Shown here in pieces: positions 34,037-46,545 of a stretch of DNA of 64,000 bases. A program made the translations under genes and the position numbers. The notes under the pieces were generated by a model. That model ran no database searches. It saw only the letters and a program-made list of their open reading frames with translations, and was not told the DNA's origin. The DNA comes from Diphasiastrum complanatum. Lineage: Eukaryota; Streptophyta; Lycopodiopsida; Lycopodiales; Lycopodiaceae. Each line of letters starts with the position of its first letter. Within the stretch, counting starts at the first letter, position 1. The DNA is taken from contig CM055097.1 in NCBI GenBank assembly GCA_029204225.1, forward strand, positions 73,279,716 through 73,343,715, given 5' to 3'.

Positions 34037-34513
34037 TGTTATGGCCATATTTGGTTAAGGACCTAGAATAGTCCTAATATGGTAGACCGGCCCTCCAGTA
34101 CTCGCGATTATTGGTCACGCCGAGATTTAATTCCATGTTGAGCCTTGTTTGTGACTAATTACCTTGAGAGGACCCAGACACTCTAATTGAGACATATGGA
34201 ATATTGCATGTCTGTGTGACAGATATAGGCAAGAGGACTGTATGAAGAGATGTGATCTATTTATAGTTGACCTGCATGGGGATTGCATGGTTACATGCAC
34301 ATGACTCTACTCTCTATATAATGAGGTGGGGATTCTCCCGTCAACATATTGGATTTAGGTTACCAGTTTCTCTCTTCTTCTCTTGCTTTACATGGCATGG
34401 CTTGGGGGCTAGATCCAGTTTTGATCTAGGATTGGTTGGGCGGTTTGGCTCCATAGTCTCTCTTATTGTATTCTCTTTTCTTTTTTTAGGGGAAATCCTT
34501 TGGGGTCTTTATA
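34037..34513 (+). repeat. Right LTR of LARD-like element
   Basis: TGTTATGGCC...TCTTTATA, matching the left LTR. TATA box at 34315-34321. Followed directly by the CTACC duplication at 34514-34518. Confidence 0.85.
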
Positions 34514-34518
34514 CTACC
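34514..34518. repeat. Right target-site duplication CTACC
   Basis: Second copy of the 5-bp duplication at 21926-21930. Confidence 0.85.
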
Positions 34519-34857
34519 CTTCTTGATCTGCCAATATATCCACCCAACATCAAATAGACCTATTTTTAACTCCTACAAGGTTATCGTTTCACAAGTTATA
34601 GCTGCCATGTTGTAATGACCAATATACCCTAACTGAAGAAGTGGCAAAGTTGATACATGCCTTTCAAAAACATGGCTTTAAGAAAGAAAAACTATGTAAT
34701 ATTATCACCAATATCGTTAAGAGTAAACAATTTTTTGGACTTAAGTATACATTATTTGATGGTGATAGGTTATTTTATTTTTGACGAGCAGTTAGCATCC
34801 CCTCTCAGGGGTGCTAACTGACCCTCGAGATTCTATGCTAACTGTAGAACAATTGGT

Positions 34858-34975
<118 letters not shown>

Positions 34976-36011
34976 GGACTCCATTGCAAAATCCTCTTTA
35001 AAAAATCTTTTTTTGGCTTTTCCAAGCACACCGAATTAATCTACTTTTGAAAGTATGAAAAACTTATGTAAAAGGTATGGACTAAAGTGAAAATAATTTT
35101 GTTTAGGGATTCTAGGAAAAGTCTTTTAACTTGCACCTCAAGTCTCCTATTTCCACGGCTAGGATTCAACTGATGTTAGGGCTCTTAATCTAATGGTGAG
35201 CATTCATACCATTTTGTGCTTCTAAAGGAATGAGGAAAATGTATATAAAGAGGGTGGACCAGCGAGGGACCTCCACCCTCATTCTTTCTCTTCCTCCTCT
35301 CATCAACGTCTGTAATGCTTATGCCTTCTTGAAGAGGCCACTCTACAAAAAACAAGTAGAATTCAAGCTCATTGTGGAGCGCTGGAGTGCATAACCTCAA
35401 ATTGGATTCTGGAGCAATTTTTAGCATTCCGGTAAGCATGCAATTGGCCACTGGCCAGTGAACCATATTCATCCACAATTTATGTTTTGGCTTGTTCACA
35501 TACTGAATGTGCAATGTGATTGTGATTGGAACAAGCAATGTGTAAGTTTTGATCTTCTATCCATTCTTGTAAGAATGACTGCCACAACTGTTGATCACTA
35601 TTTTCAACCACTTGTTTTAGCCACTTTCATTTGTGACTAGTATCGCTGCTAGCTCAAAGGAATCCGTGCATTTATTGAGTGATTTTCATAGCTGATTGGT
35701 TGTTGATTGCTTATGAACCTTTTACTTAATCATGTTAGTTCTAATTAAGCTGACAGTGAATCTCGTTTTGGACGTGGATGACAATTGATGCTCAACTATG
35801 ACACTTGTCTTCCTCACTAAACTAACTTGTGCGGTTTTGTTTTGTGGGATGGTGGTAGATAACAGCTGGGTATCCTGAAACTTGCTTCACGATATGGTGC
35901 TTTGTATCGTAGGTTTTTTCCAGTTTCGTTTAAACCTGTTATGTTGTAAGACGAGAGGATTCAAAGGATTTGGTTTGACTTGTTCAAGGGGGACTATGTG
36001 AAATCTGTGTT

Positions 36012-36012
36012 A

Positions 36013-36068
<56 letters not shown>
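36012..36068. repeat. Compound (CT)n(AT)n microsatellite
   Basis: About 17 bases of CT followed by about 40 bases of AT. Confidence 0.95.
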
Positions 36069-36070
<2 letters not shown>

Positions 36071-37429
36071 TAACTTGATTGCTTGATGATGCATGTAATG
36101 ATAGATGCATACAATTATATACTGGTAGGTGCTTTCAAATTTTCTCTTTAAGAATGCATTGATTTTACATATAGGATTGTGGACCTAAAATATTATCTAG
36201 CGTTAGGTTCACAATTTTACATTCGATAATGAACCATATATATGGCATGGTCTATGAACATTTTTAAGAAGCACCCATCACTAAAGTGAATCTTCATGAT
36301 CTATATGTGCTTCCTTCGATGTAGAGTTTCTCGCAGACTTCTTTGAGCAAAGTGAAGACATTGTTTGGCCTAACAACAACATAAGTGAAACACAACACTT
36401 CAATCCATTACTTGCATAACAAAAAACCAATTTTATTTGTTTAAAGGCTATTTGGAACTAATGGGCCAAAAGCCTATTGGCTCTACATTGAGAAGGCTAA
36501 AATTACTTTAATGGCCTTGGTCCCCAGTCATATAGATTGCTACTTTAGGTAATCAATAAACAATATTAAAATGTCTAGTTTACGATTTTTCATTCATATT
36601 AGAAATCAATAATGATGTCAAAATACCTGCATGGTTTGTATGGTTTAACATGAGGCCATAAGGGCATTACAGGCCTAGATGAGAGTTTAAATTTTATTGG
36701 AGCATAGAGCCAAACTAATATTTTTTTGTTTATTAACATTAAGGTAAGAACATTAAATTACTAGTTTATATGAAAATAAAAAGGTAAAGCTAAATATTTC
36801 ATAGGCTCATAGCTTGTGAATTCTTTTGTCTAAGCTTTTTTCAATGGATTATAGGTTTTAGGCAAGCGGTCTATCCCTCAATGCAACTAGTTTTTTTTGT
36901 GGCATGAAGAAAAGGGAGGCACCTCCATCCGTGAGCCTCTTATTACTATTTTTATTTTTATTTTTTTTAACTTGCACCACTAAGAATGTGCATGTATAAA
37001 TTTTGACTTTTAAGGAGTATTCCGGCTACTAACAGAGGATATGCTTCTACTTGCCGGTTTTCCCCTATAAAATCTCAAATTTATCACGTAAAAAATCTTG
37101 CAAAATTTTGTAGTTGTCAGTTTTTGGGAAAAGATCTCGGTTCCATTCCTTAAGGATGTCGGCTTTCCCGAACACTGATAATTACTACTAAAGAAATTAA
37201 AATCTATCTTCACATTAGGGAAGGTATGCTTCCTTGGCCATTCCATCATCAAAAAGGCCTTCCACCTCTGCCTATTGCCCTCATCCAAAGACCTTGTGCA
37301 ACAGAACGGCCTCAGAGGGCACCAAACAACAATGACTACTATAGATTTTGGCTTAGGTTACATCCAAAACAGAAAAGCCTTAAGTCATTGGTCCAATATA
37401 AAATCCTAAAAATTAAAGAAGATGACTAC

Positions 37430-37790
37430 TAGCACGGCAGTCCCCCAAAATGATTTACTTTGAAGAAGACCGTGGCTTAAGCAAAGCCACAAATTTTGCC
37501 TAATGTTGGTGGGCGTTGGGCGAACACTTCCAAGTCTCGGAGGAAGGAAGGAATAGCCAGCTTTTCTTGGGAAGTCTGCCAACCGTTATGGTGCAGGTGC
37601 AAGGACCACCCCCGCCGCGTACAGCTTCTAGCAACACTCGAGTCCTGCTAACATACACGTCTCCCGGCCGTAAAGTCGGATGCTCATTGCTCACATCCCG
37701 TTTCCCTGATCTAGAGCTTGGGCTTCTCCCTAGCCCCCGCGGCGCCAACTTTCCTTGATAACTCAAACGTTCAAATGTCAATTGTAGAGT
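37430..37790. other. GC-rich island of unknown origin
   Basis: Markedly richer in G and C than everything around it (for example CCCCCGCCGCG, CCCCCGCGGCGCC) and open on both strands for 80-93 codons. Base composition suggests foreign origin, such as an organelle-derived insert or a gene fragment. I do not recognise the sequence. Confidence 0.35.
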
Positions 37791-38592
37791 CTGATTTTTG
37801 TGGAAAAACAGCGATCAATCAGCTTTTCCAAGTCGTGTGAGTGAACGAGGCAGTGGGCCACTGAAAAGGTCTTCAACTTTTAGTGTGTACAGTGTGTGCA
37901 TTTGCTGCTGTTTGAGTGATAGACACAAAAGAATGTTGATTGAGAGTACGATTACGTTGAAGAAGATAAAGCAAAGGGCCCATGACTCGTGACTTGTGAG
38001 TAAAAAGTAGCGTGATGTTAGATGATATCGCATATCATGTTCAGGAGAGATGGATCATGGAGGATGGCCATGGCTCCACCACATTCTCGAGGGCCAATGC
38101 ATTAAAGCATAGCTTTGCATTCCACACTAATTATATGTATATCATTATCAATAGAAGAAAAATAAACAATTGAGTGTAGCTTGAGCCACATGGCCTTGCC
38201 TTACATGAAGGGTGTTTCATTTTATTTGACAAATTGAAAGAAGTGGCATGTGAACATTGTGTTCAAATGCATAAAGTAAGATTAGATTTTGCACAACATT
38301 TAGGTCTTCTCTCATGTATTAAGGCAGTTTTCTATAGGAGACCCATGAGGAGAGGGACCAAATCATATCCTCAAGTTGGTTGACACCACTTCAAGTGGCT
38401 TGTTAGCCTTTCACACAAGGTGACACTTACCTCCAATACGTTTATTGACCTCTCAATAAGTTGTAGGACCTTGGTCCCATGCCCAACGAGATCCATTAAG
38501 ATATCTTCCACATGATGCCCTTTCCAAAATTTAAGAGTGGTGCTTCAAGACATATGACTTCCAAGAAATGATCGTTTTTAGAGTTCCATAGA

Positions 38593-40667
38593 GTGCACGG
38601 GCACAACGAAATAGGACAACCAGATGGAAATGCTCTACTAGTGACAAGAGTAGGAGTGGTACCAGTACGATTGCCTAATGGAAGAATTAGGAAGATATGC
38701 TATGTTTCTAAATTGGTCAACGATCTTCTATCAGTGGGAATAATTGTGCATCAATATCTCAAAGTGGAGTTTGATCACAATGTGTGCTTGGTAAATGATG
38801 CCAAAGACAACTATAAGTGATTGCCATAGACATGACACTGAGTGGAAATAATTTTTACAGCTTAAATGCAGTCACTTGTGATGGAGCTTTGATTGGCACA
38901 ATTGACGCACAATCTACTTTATGGCTTATCAATAATATAGCCTAAAATTGTTGAAAAGGCATGATCTAGCAATTGGATTACTTGAGATCACACTAGATTG
39001 AAATAGATGTGAAGGCTACGTCATGAAAAATAGCATAAAGGATTCTAGAAATCATTGATACGTAATTATGTAGAGCAACGAAAACAAGATCCATATGTGG
39101 TTCTTATTATTTCATTACATTTATTGATGATTTCAACAAGAAAAAATGGATCTATTTCATGTCTCAAAAACCAGATGCATTTGCTCATTTTTGTGAACTC
39201 AAGAATCTAGTTCAAAATTAAAGTAATTGTCAAATCAACACATTAGATCTAACAATGGTTAAAGTACTTGTCAAATAAGCCCAATGAGTTTTGCAAGATG
39301 TAGGGATAAAAGGAAAATAACTTCTCCATATACACCATGACAGAATGGGGTGGTAGATAGAAAGAACATGACCATTATGGACATGGCCCAATCCATGCTA
39401 ACCACTCATTTTTTTCCAATCCCCTTTGGGATGAGGCTTGCACTATGGTCATGTATGTGCTAAATGGGTGTCCAAAAAAAATTCATTAGAAGGAATAACT
39501 ACCTAAGAAAGCTTTTACATTTTAAAAGCCCCATGTATTGCATCTCAGTATCTTTGGTTGTGATGTATACGCACGTGTCCCTAAAGAGAAGAGGAAGAAA
39601 ATTTGATGCAAAGTCAATCAAGTGTATATTCATGGGATATGATGAGCATGCCAAAGCCTATTGTTTATATGATCGAGATGGCAAGAATATTGTGATTAGA
39701 AATGATGTAGTACAATGATACAATGGGATCACTTAGTGATGAGGTGCACATGCCATTATCGAAAGATGAAAATGATGGAATAGATGATGGCGAGGTGGAC
39801 AAGGATCAACTCAATGAAAAGAAAAAAGAAGCTCCTACAGCAGATACACCAAAAGGATTATCTAAATGATTCTTGAAGGTGACTATTGATGCAAACAAGC
39901 CATAAATGAGTGAATCTATAGAACCCAAGAGATCACTGAGGGAAAGAAAGTTGACAAAAATGTTATTGATCAACGCAATCACCACAACGCTTCCACAAGC
40001 ACTTCAAGATAAAAATTCACAAGTTTTCTCACACAAACTGTATATTCACACTATGTTAAACAAGTACAAGATAAAACTCCTTAAGTAGCAACTATGGGCT
40101 AGAAAAAAACCAGCCCACTATCTAAAAACTAGAGAGAGTAATATGACAAGCAATCGTCATAATGATACACGTCAGTTATTGCTTTTTCAACTCTCTCCCT
40201 TAATAATTAATGTCATCTACTTTACAGTGACCAAACTATTCGTGAAATGTGCTTCCACGATAGCATAGTCATTTCCAACTCAAAAAAAATGTGTACTTCA
40301 CCTTGATATTTTGCTATGTTGTAAGCTTGGTTAGTCAATTCATGTCACCGCCTACTTTGGATTATTGGAAAGCAACAAAATGGATTTTGAGGTATGTGAA
40401 GGCAAACCCAACCTTGGTATAAAAGACAACATACATTGCCTAGACTACAAGGATCCGTTGATACTGATTGGGTTGATAGCATGGATGATAGAAAATCAAC
40501 AACAAGATATATCATGGTCTAGTAAAAAGCAAGACATTATATCTCTTTCCACTACAAAGGTTGAGTATAATGCTTTGAGTTATGCAACCCAAGAAGTTGT
40601 CTGGCTACGACAGTTATTGAGCAAAATTGGCATGAAACAAACACATCCAACTACTGTAGGGTCGTAG
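38593..40667 (+). pseudogene. Deleted Ty1/copia pol
   Basis: Fragments in order: end of protease and GAG-pre-integrase (LPNGRIRKICYVSKLVNDLL, 38668-38727), integrase core remnants (IDDFNKKKWIYFMSQKPDAF near 39123-39182; weak NGVVDRKN block near 39347), integrase C-terminal region (KFDAKSIKCIFMGYDEHAKA, 39600-39659) and RNase H (DISWSSKKQDIISLSTTKVE, 40507-40566, then EVVWLRQLLSKIGMKQ). The whole RT is missing between about 40090 and 40360. Multiple stops. Plus strand. Confidence 0.7.
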
Positions 40668-41440
40668 TTCCCTCGTGGTAGTATCCCTCCCACCTGTCAA
40701 CAAGGGTTAGAATGCTGGATAGGTACCTAACTACGTAAAGTGCTAATTTTAGATAGTTCTCTACTTTTTCTCTATCTCTATCACCACTAACACTACTCAC
40801 CCCTAACTCTACTCCACTACACTAACATTCATCATGATTGAGGATGAATGAGAAGAGAAGAAGAGAAGAGGAAGATAGGGGAAGAGAGTAAGAGAGAGTG
40901 AGAGAGATGAGATGGAGGTTAGCTCAAATGCTCAATTTCATTAGACAAAAAGCATGGAAAATGGAAATAACAAGCAAACCACAACAATAGCAATTGAGGA
41001 TGCTTGAGCTCCCAAAATGATAGAGTCTCCTCCTCTAAATATTAAGCATGAAAATAGAGTACAAATGGTGTCTTTTTATAAATGGGAAAGGCCCATTCCC
41101 CAAAATCCTATTGGCTAATATTCACATTGATCCTATCCGTTCATCTTGGCCAACTTGATCCAAGGATCCACAAAAAGTACATTAGAAATCACAAGATTCA
41201 TGTGAGTCCAAAATTGGACCCAACTCAAAAAAGTAAACTCTAAGTTTAAAAATGACTTTGGGCCTCAAGTTTTATTTTAATTACAGAGGGCCCAAGTCTA
41301 TTATTTCTATTTACATTTAGCTTGCGTGCTCATTGGGCCATGGACTTATACACGCAGGAAGCCATGCCCTCGCAACACATTATTATTGGATTTATTTATT
41401 TTCTCATGTTGTGTTGGGAACAACCCCAACAGGACCCACG
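40668..41440 (+). repeat. LTR-like sequence
   Basis: Contains segments also present at 10425-10560 and 57700-58080 (ACACGCAGGAAGCC...CCCTCGCA, CAAGATTCATGTGAG, GACTTTGGGC). The purine-rich tract near 40855-40920 and a TATAAATGGG box (about 41078) look like an LTR promoter. Ends are not defined. Confidence 0.45.
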
Positions 41441-41498
41441 GCCTGAAATAGTGTCGGTCCCTTGGCACACCGCCAGTTCAATAGAGTGAGTGCTTGGT

Positions 41499-42360
41499 TC
41501 ATCGCTGGTTGATTAGATAGCTTGTCACATCTTCCATAAAGTTTATTCTGCCAATATCCTTCAAGTCCTTATTGGTGTGCAGGGACTTGTGGATGCTGGT
41601 GATCCATCGTTGGTTCATCCAGGCTTGAAAATGGCTCCCAGGGATGGCCCAAGAGGGCGGCTCGGTAATACACACGACTTCGTTGATCTTTTCCTCCACG
41701 GACTTGGGGCGTTTGAAAGCCCGGCCGACAGATATAGAGCGTGAGCCTCGTGATGAGGAGGCTTGACCTTCTCCTTGAATTTGGCTGGGGCCCGTGTCTT
41801 GGCCTTGCGTGTCTGCTCTAGTATCGGGAGGCCCTTGCACTTGTCCGCCTGACCCCTGATCTTGATTGGTTTCCTCTGCTGCCTCCTGGCCTTGATCGTG
41901 GCTCATGATTTCTTGTGCAACATCAAAGAGAGGTGGCGTTGGAATTACCATCGGGGTTGGCTAAGCTTTCTGCTCCATAAACTTCTGACAAGCTTTGAGA
42001 GCTTGTTTTGCCTGGGCGAGCTCCTAATTTGCGCTAGCCCAGTACTTGGCGAACTCTGCCTGGTAGCTGTTCAGAGTTTGGCTGTATACCTGCACCTGAT
42101 GCTTGAAAAGATTCATCTATGCTTGAGAGAGTGGCCTTGAATCAGGTGTCAGTTGAGCTAGCCAGACGAGTTTTTTTTGTTGCAAGCCCTGCACCTCCGC
42201 TCCCAAGCATGTGTTTTCTGCTTCATAAATCTACAATTGCGCCTAAGCCATTGGGACACTTCAGATTGAAGCTCCTGCACCTTTGTGGAAGCATTTGTCA
42301 GCGCTTTGGAGAGCTTCTGGATTTACTGATTGAGGTCGTCCTCCTTTTGTTGTAGCTTCG
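41499..42360 (-). pseudogene. Coiled-coil retroelement ORF, unrecognised
   Basis: Minus-strand frame broken by stops. The upstream part is heptad-like (QKLSKALTNASTKVQELQSE, ELAQAKQALKACQKFMEQKA); the downstream 150 codons are Gln/Gly/Ser-rich, then EPPSWAIPGSHFQAWMNQRW. Three of the stops are TAG in contexts where Gln would fit (Q-to-stop by C-to-T). Such coiled-coil ORFs occur in plant gypsy-like elements; the exact family is unknown. Confidence 0.45.
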
Positions 42361-42381
42361 TGATCTCACAATGTCCACCAA

Positions 42382-42654
42382 GTGTTGATTCAAGAGGAAG
42401 ACCAATCTAAAATGACATTTACCACTGATTGGGACATGCATGCTGACAACAAAATGCCATTTGAACTATGTAATGTACCAGTTACTTTTCAACGAATGAT
42501 AACTGCAAAATTTTGTGACTATCTAGGAATATTCCATGAAATCTTTATCGATGATTTTTGTGTTTACAATATAAAAAGTACTCATATATCGAAGCTCTTG
42601 AAAACAATTCAACATTCAGTAGAGAGTGTGAAAATTATGCAAAATCTAGCTTGA
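42382..42654 (+). pseudogene. Ty3/gypsy RT fragment
   Basis: Frame of 90 codons with KMPFELCNVPVTFQRMITAK and GIFHEIFIDDFCVYN, the gypsy RT active-site region (normal form MPFGLCNAPATFQR and (V/I)DD). The two catalytic Asp residues are present. Only this segment remains. Confidence 0.8.
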
Positions 42655-42664
42655 TGATTTTACA

Positions 42665-43530
42665 TTTTCATGTACATATGTAAATCACACATGTGTGGAG
42701 CATTAGTAGGCACATTCGCATGAGTTAATTCATGCCATAAAATAGCTTGTTTTAGAAAGCAATGTGAAACTAGACAAAAGCTAGTCCTGTGAAAGCATGC
42801 CAAGTGTCATGATAAGGTTGGGCCTCAATCTCCTCATGACTTGTACAATTTATCAAAAGCATGACTAGGCATAGGTATTTGGGTCATGACCTCTAGCTCA
42901 ATCAAAGATCAACACATGTCCTATCTTCTAGGAATGCAAAAGTGAAAGTGGTGGATCTCAATCTACCACCCTCATCTCATTGGTCTATAAGGTCCAATCA
43001 CATTTAAAGGTTCAAAAAGAGTGGCCCAATCATATTTCAAGGCTCTCCATGTGCAAATTAGTGTATAAACTCAAGCTACCACTATATATGATGATAGCTC
43101 CTTTGTACATATAATTTTTGAGAGTTAATCAAGTTTTTCTCTTGCACACTTTTGGTCTACTCTCTTTATACGCGACTTTGCTATACTTTAAGGCATCACA
43201 CTCAACTAGTATTGCCTTAAGCCTTGGTTGTTTTCTCTCTCTATCCAAGAGTTAGGTGCTTGTTTGGCTCTTTTATAATGAGATTTACTTAATGTTTTCA
43301 AGGATATGCATAAAACTTGCTTGACTTTGGATGATGATGATTGCATAAAACTTGCTTGACTTTGGATGATGATTGCCTTTTGTGTACAAGAGCTCTTGCC
43401 TATATTCAAATTGTATGTGATAGCTCATCAAGATCCGAGTTGACCAAGAGTAATTTGATCGTGTGAAATCTCTCATGCATGTATGTCATGGTAGATCTAT
43501 TCAAGGTCCTCAAAACTCAAATTTTTTACA
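42665..43530 (+). repeat. LTR-like sequence before primer-binding site
   Basis: Begins around a CACACATGTGTGGAGC block and ends at the primer-binding site at 43531. Blocks like CACACGTGTGGAGCC also open LTR-like sequences at 47741 and 59841. The left edge is approximate. A 32-base direct repeat (TGCATAAAACTTGCTTGACTTTGG) occurs at about 43308 and 43342. Confidence 0.45.
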
Positions 43531-43543
43531 TGTTATCAGAGCT
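43531..43543 (+). other. Primer-binding site (one mismatch)
   Basis: TGTTATCAGAGCT differs at one internal position from the TGGTATCAGAGC type. It marks the end of a plus-strand LTR; no intact gag follows directly. Confidence 0.6.
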
Positions 43544-44838
43544 ACATCCATGGATGCCTAAAAGTAGATAATCATGAAGCAAGATATTGTGTGAAAAATC
43601 TAGGTTTGGGAGTGCTCTTGGATCTCAATTATCATGTAGATTCAAATTGTTCAATGATGTCAGGATTCATCAGTGGAGAATCATCGGTGCATGGAACTAC
43701 ATCTATCGGATTCAAGCCAACTTCAACAAATTGAAGACTCCCCTACTTGATTACAGCTTTGAAGTCACTGGATTGATATAGTCGATTCCATAGTTATCCA
43801 CGAAATGGATTGATTTGTAGTTTTAGTTGCAGAAGTGTATTAGTGCAGAATTTAGAGCATTGCAATTAACTCAAACTATCAGCCACATAAAGCAATTTCA
43901 TCTACAAATAATTTTATCTGCAAGCATGAATCAATTAGAACAGGAAATATAAGCATTCAACACAACGTACCGACCTAGATTACAAGAACATTGATTATTC
44001 AATCGTGCATAGATATAGTCTGAATGCAAACAGAGTCGCATTCCTTCTGAAGAAATGCTCTTTGTTGAATAGAAAAAAAGAACAAGGAATTATGCTCTGG
44101 ATGTTTGATTGATCGAGTAGATGAATGATTGAGCTTCTGAGCATCTAATCAAGCAACTGATAAGTTATTGGATATATACACATGGATAACTAATTAAAAG
44201 AATGCTTAGTCTATACTTTACAAATAGGTTAAGACACTACGTGTTGTTAGTAGTCACCTTCAGATAGTATCTAGTTCCATTAGAGATTCTATCCGGATGT
44301 GATGAAGGTATTGTTGAGACGCCGAATGCTTGAGTTGACTATTTGAGTTGATATGCAACTTAGTTGGTGAACTCGACTTAGTCGATGTCGGATGTCAGAG
44401 GTATAGTCGGTGTTAGATGAGTAGTCATTGTCTGACGAATAGTCGATGTTGGCTGAATAGTCAAATGGTGGCCAAATAGTCGATGTCGGCTGACTCAACA
44501 GAATACTGTCATCAATTCCTTTGTATTTCTCCAAAATGTTAGGAAACAAGTATATTTGTATAGAGTGTGTGATTGTACAAGTATTTACAACAAATGAATG
44601 GATCTAGATTAGCAATGAGATAAGGGATGGAGAGGATAGAAATAAAACACCCCCTCTTAATTTGGATTTTTGAATGCCTTGATTTGAAGATTCAAGATAG
44701 CATATAAATTCTTGTAAATAGATTAGCTAAGAGCATATAGTATTTGAACATTTCTTGTTCAGATATAAAGTAAGCATTCACTAAATTATTTGGAGGCCGT
44801 ACAATCTACTATCTACATAAACCTCCTCAAATTTCCAC
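43544..44838. other. Leader or LTR-like region with short repeats, no gene
   Basis: No coding region. At 44365-44500 the motif AGTCGATGTCGG and variants (AGTCGGTGTTAG, AGTCGATGTTGG) recur about six times, followed by a flank resembling the one after the CGTAA cluster near 17062. Confidence 0.45.
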
Positions 44839-45539
44839 ATGGATTCCCAATCAAAGTCCGGTCTAATCGTAGACAAGCTCGAAGAATCGAGCTACCATTT
44901 GTGGAAATTCAAAATGAAGGCTGTGCCAATGGCCAAATAACTTTGGAAAATAGTTGAAGGTATCAAACTAATTCCCAGTGTCGATGAGCATGCCATTTCT
45001 AAATGGAAGCTCAAGGATGGTAAAGATTTGATCTTAATCATCCTTAACATATCAGACACACAAATTGTCCACATCAAACAAGCCCAATCTTCAAAAGAAG
45101 CTTGAAACATTCCAAGAACACTTTATGAAGTGAGGGACATCACTTCAAACTACATCTAAGAGAGAAATTTGTCTTTCTGAGAATGTCAAAAGGTGATTCT
45201 ATTCATAATTACATCAATCAATCTAAGACTCTACTTGAGCAGATGACAGTGATAGGTTTAGTCATGAAAGATTTAGATGTTCTCATGATCTTATTGTCCA
45301 ACCTGCTATCCTTGTATGAAAACTGGGTGATGGTTATTTTGACCAACTCAGAACTTTATTTGTCCAGTGTCATAATCGAACATCAATATGCTACTTCCTA
45401 TTCTTCTCACTCCAATGGACTTGCAGAGAGAACGAAGACAACCTTAGTTGAATTTGCCAAATGCATGATTACTCATGCATCATTGCCTAAATTCTTTTGG
45501 CAACATGCTATTTTAATCACAGTTTATGTGTGGAATTGA
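44839..45539 (+). pseudogene. Deleted copia: gag joined to integrase end
   Basis: ATG at 44839 starts MDSQSKSGLIVDKLEESSYH, a copia gag. It continues through SDTQIVHIKQAQSS and the block LLSNLLSLYENWVMVILTNSE, then switches in frame near 45395 to the integrase end (YSSHSNGLAERTKTTLVEFA, ASLPKFFWQHAI). Gag C-terminus, protease and integrase core are deleted. Stops at 44938 and near 45100 show decay. Confidence 0.75.
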
Positions 45540-45643
45540 TGTATTACTAAAGATTGATCGAAAAGTAAAACTCCTTATGAAGTTTGTGTTGTGCTCTTTG
45601 TAAATGACACGGAATGAGTGTTTGTATTGAGAATTATTTTATC

Positions 45644-45656
45644 AGCTCTGATACCA
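45644..45656 (-). other. Primer-binding site on minus strand
   Basis: AGCTCTGATACCA is TGGTATCAGAGCT on the minus strand. It marks the LTR edge of another minus-strand element whose LTR would start at 45657; the body was not found, because plus-strand copia and fragment C surround it. Confidence 0.6.
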
Positions 45657-45879
45657 CTCTTGCTGAATGCGAGATCTAGTCAAGATAAGACACACATTAA
45701 GAAAATAGAGAATCTGCATTAAGTTGTCGTGAATACAACGATCAGATCATGATTATGTGCCCGAGAATGGTTCAAAGCAGTAGCGCACTGTGTGCTATGA
45801 TCTTACTATACTAGCTACAGATGGAATACCATCTTTTGATAAAGAATATTGATGACTTATCCACACTAGTGGCAATAAG

Positions 45880-46545
45880 AAAAAAAGATTCGAACATTTA
45901 AGTATGTTATCTTATGAATTGTTTATTAGATTTGTCTTTGTCATTTAAGTTTGATTTGCATTATCAATTTATTAAACATAATTTGAGTTTTTCTATGTTT
46001 GTTGCAGATCATATTTGGTGGCAAAGAACTATTTAACAGATCATTCATGCATTGTAGAATCTCTAAGTCATGTTTTACCAAGAAAGTCAGCAAAGGCAAT
46101 GATGAAAAATGCTTGGTTTGAAAAAATGAAGAAAGAAATTGCAGAGACTGTTTTGAATAAGGTCCAAACTTACTTGGATGCAAATATGATACAAGGTGCA
46201 TGTGATGATTCTGGAATTGGCAGAAATGCTTATTCTACTTTTTTTAGAATAGTTAAAGAAGTCTTTTCTCAAGTGATGGTAAAACAAACTTATCTTTCTC
46301 GTCCATATCGGGTAAGATTAGAAAAATTATTATAATGCTGGAATATTCAAAGTAGTTGGCCAACCACTTTATATAACTGATTTATACAAATCAGAATGTG
46401 GTGAGCTCAATTACAACGACTGCAATAATATTTTCCTTGATATTAAAAATGTTCTAAAATATATTATTCGATTCTATAAACTAGACGAACATCAAGTAAA
46501 TGGAAAGAATACTATTGTAATGAAATTAGATGAATCCGAAATCAT
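45880..46545 (+). pseudogene. Transposase fragment of H3/Ulp1 transposon, copy C
   Basis: Begins at the end of exon 1 (KKRF then a splice donor), has the same intron as copy B (acceptor TTGCAG at 46003-46008), then exon 2: SYLVAKNYLTDHSC, MIQGACDDSGIGRNAYSTFF, LSRPYRV, and after one frameshift near 46320 the block NDCNNIFLDIKNVL and MKLDESEII. An 11-base loss removes the KGQK that follows. Stops then begin. Only transposase is present; no H3 or ORF2 sequence is adjacent. Confidence 0.7.

Larger units (their letters stand above)
21931..34513 (+). mobile_element. LTR retroelement without coding capacity, carrying nested DNA transposon
   Basis: Bounded by two similar LTRs (478 and 477 bp), flanked by CTACC duplications, with a primer-binding site after the left LTR and a purine tract (AAGGAGGGAAGAA) before the right LTR. 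The internal sequence without the nested transposon copy B is about 4 kb and holds no recognisable gag or pol, so it fits a large non-autonomous derivative (LARD-like). Copy B of the H3/Ulp1 transposon lies at 23596-31387. The LTRs differ at perhaps 20 sites by eye, so insertion is not recent. Confidence 0.85.

Noticed and set aside
35185-35538. Minus-strand ORF of 117 codons
   Set aside because: No domain, and it lies opposite a promoter-like TATATAAAG with pyrimidine-rich leader; probably chance.
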